From positions 1-6,066 of the forward strand of contig JAUVRU010000153.1 of the NCBI GenBank assembly GCA_030597485.1: a stretch of 6,066 bases of DNA, in the 5' to 3' direction. Positions 5,835-6,066 of the stretch are shown piece after piece (within the stretch, counting starts at the first letter, position 1; the number at the start of each line of letters is the position of its first letter). This stretch comes from Anaerolineae bacterium (GTDB lineage Bacteria > Chloroflexota > Anaerolineae > 4572-78 > NAK82). The notes below the pieces were generated by a model. That model ran no database searches. It was not told the origin of the DNA and worked only from the letters and a program-made list of their open reading frames with translations. A program made the position numbers and the translations under genes.

Positions 5835-5864
5835 ATTGTACTACATCGCTCGATTGTCTGTCAA
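5835..5864 (-). promoter_or_regulatory. Sigma70-type promoter of the selenium operon
   Basis: On the - strand there is a perfect -35 box TTGACA (5864-5859), an 18-nt spacer, and a -10 box TACAAT (5840-5835, five of six consensus bases). Transcription would start near 5828, giving a leader of about 258 nt. It is the best promoter match I see in the window and points at the operon. Confidence 0.75.
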
Positions 5865-5902
5865 GCCGTCGCATTCATTCGGGTCTGTCCAGAATGCTAG
5901 GC

Positions 5903-5935
5903 AGACTTCCGAAGTTTTGAAAACTTCGGAAGTCT
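5903..5935. repeat. 33-nt near-perfect palindrome upstream of the operon promoter
   Basis: AGACTTCCGAAGTTTT (5903-5918), a single central G, then AAAACTTCGGAAGTCT (5920-5935): the arms are exact reverse complements. The A/T bases are central and no T-run follows on either strand, which argues against an ordinary terminator. It could be a dispersed palindromic repeat, the terminator of a gene beyond the right edge, or a regulator site about 75-107 bp upstream of the predicted transcription start. Confidence 0.6.
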
Positions 5936-6066
5936 CTGTGACCCAAAATCTCGGACGCATCCCATTCATTCACTTCTCATCTGGACTCTGGCGAATCGCA
6001 GAGCACCCAGAGGGTATGATATCTGCACGCTTCGCGTCAGATGCAAACGGGCGCGCAGAACACGGC
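5936..6066. other. Right-end region with no supportable gene
   Basis: No recognisable gene is visible. A frame from the ATG at 6016 runs open to the window edge on the + strand (17 codons, no convincing ribosome site). Two - strand frames are also open from the edge for about 30 codons, so the tail of a neighbouring gene cannot be excluded. A 9-bp hairpin with one bulge (6021-6042: ATCTG and ACGC pairing with GCGT and CAGAT) has no T-run. Confidence 0.5.

Noticed and set aside
5666..5920. An 84-codon + strand frame across the operon leader and promoter
   Set aside because: No family features. It runs over the promoter and structured leader of the - strand operon, and its 3' end enters the palindrome.
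6016..6066. Start of a + strand gene at the right edge
   Set aside because: Only 17 codons are visible, with no clear ribosome site or recognisable sequence; it cannot be supported from this window.

Overview
The window looks like a GC-rich bacterial chromosome segment. The RadC and COG3375-type acetyltransferase sequences read most like Chloroflexota (Anaerolineae-like) proteins, but that is an impression from protein character, not a search result. There are two convergent gene blocks. On the + strand, radC (17-724) and a TauE/SafE-family permease (721-1515) overlap by 4 nt. On the - strand, five tightly packed genes run from about 5828 to 1658: a cysteine desulfurase (4416-5570), a 75-aa DUF3343 Se/S-carrier-like protein (4192-4419), yedF (3599-4192), selD (2476-3549) and a GNAT acetyltransferase (1658-2503). 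The blocks converge across a 142-nt gap with one hairpin.

The - strand block is a selenium-activation operon. The desulfurase can mobilise sulfur or selenium from (seleno)cysteine. DUF3343 and YedF are TusA/DsrE-like carrier candidates, and SelD makes selenophosphate. Two genes here are easily mis-called. SelD does not start at the ATG at 3489: the frame continues upstream through an in-frame TGA (3499-3501) to a GTG at 3549 with a well-placed AAGGAG. This restores the conserved N-terminus with selenocysteine at residue 17 and Lys at residue 20, the same numbering as Cys17/Lys20 of E. coli SelD. A perfect 8-bp hairpin with a GTT loop lies 33 nt after the TGA, as expected of a bacterial SECIS element. 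The GNAT gene lacks a standard start codon at its true N-terminus; the conserved sequence extends upstream of the first ATG into the 3' end of selD, so a CTG (2503) or ATT (2491) start is likely.

Upstream of the operon is a good sigma70-type promoter (TTGACA, 18-nt spacer, TACAAT; 5835-5864), then a roughly 258-nt leader ending in a clear intrinsic terminator (5590-5625) only 20 nt before the desulfurase ATG. This indicates transcription attenuation. Inside the leader is a short reading frame (5653-5760) with a strong Shine-Dalgarno, a GTG start, an in-frame TGA as codon 10 followed directly by Cys, a SECIS-like hairpin 18 nt after the TGA, and a TAG stop just before the terminator. The leader also holds mutually exclusive pairings that involve the TGA region. 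Together this suggests, but does not prove, a selenocysteine-sensing attenuator: a leader peptide whose UGA readthrough reports Sec-tRNA supply and controls the genes that make selenophosphate. That is the most novel candidate in the window.

The far right end (5936-6066) has no supportable gene. A 33-nt near-perfect palindrome (5903-5935) upstream of the promoter may be a dispersed repeat or operator.
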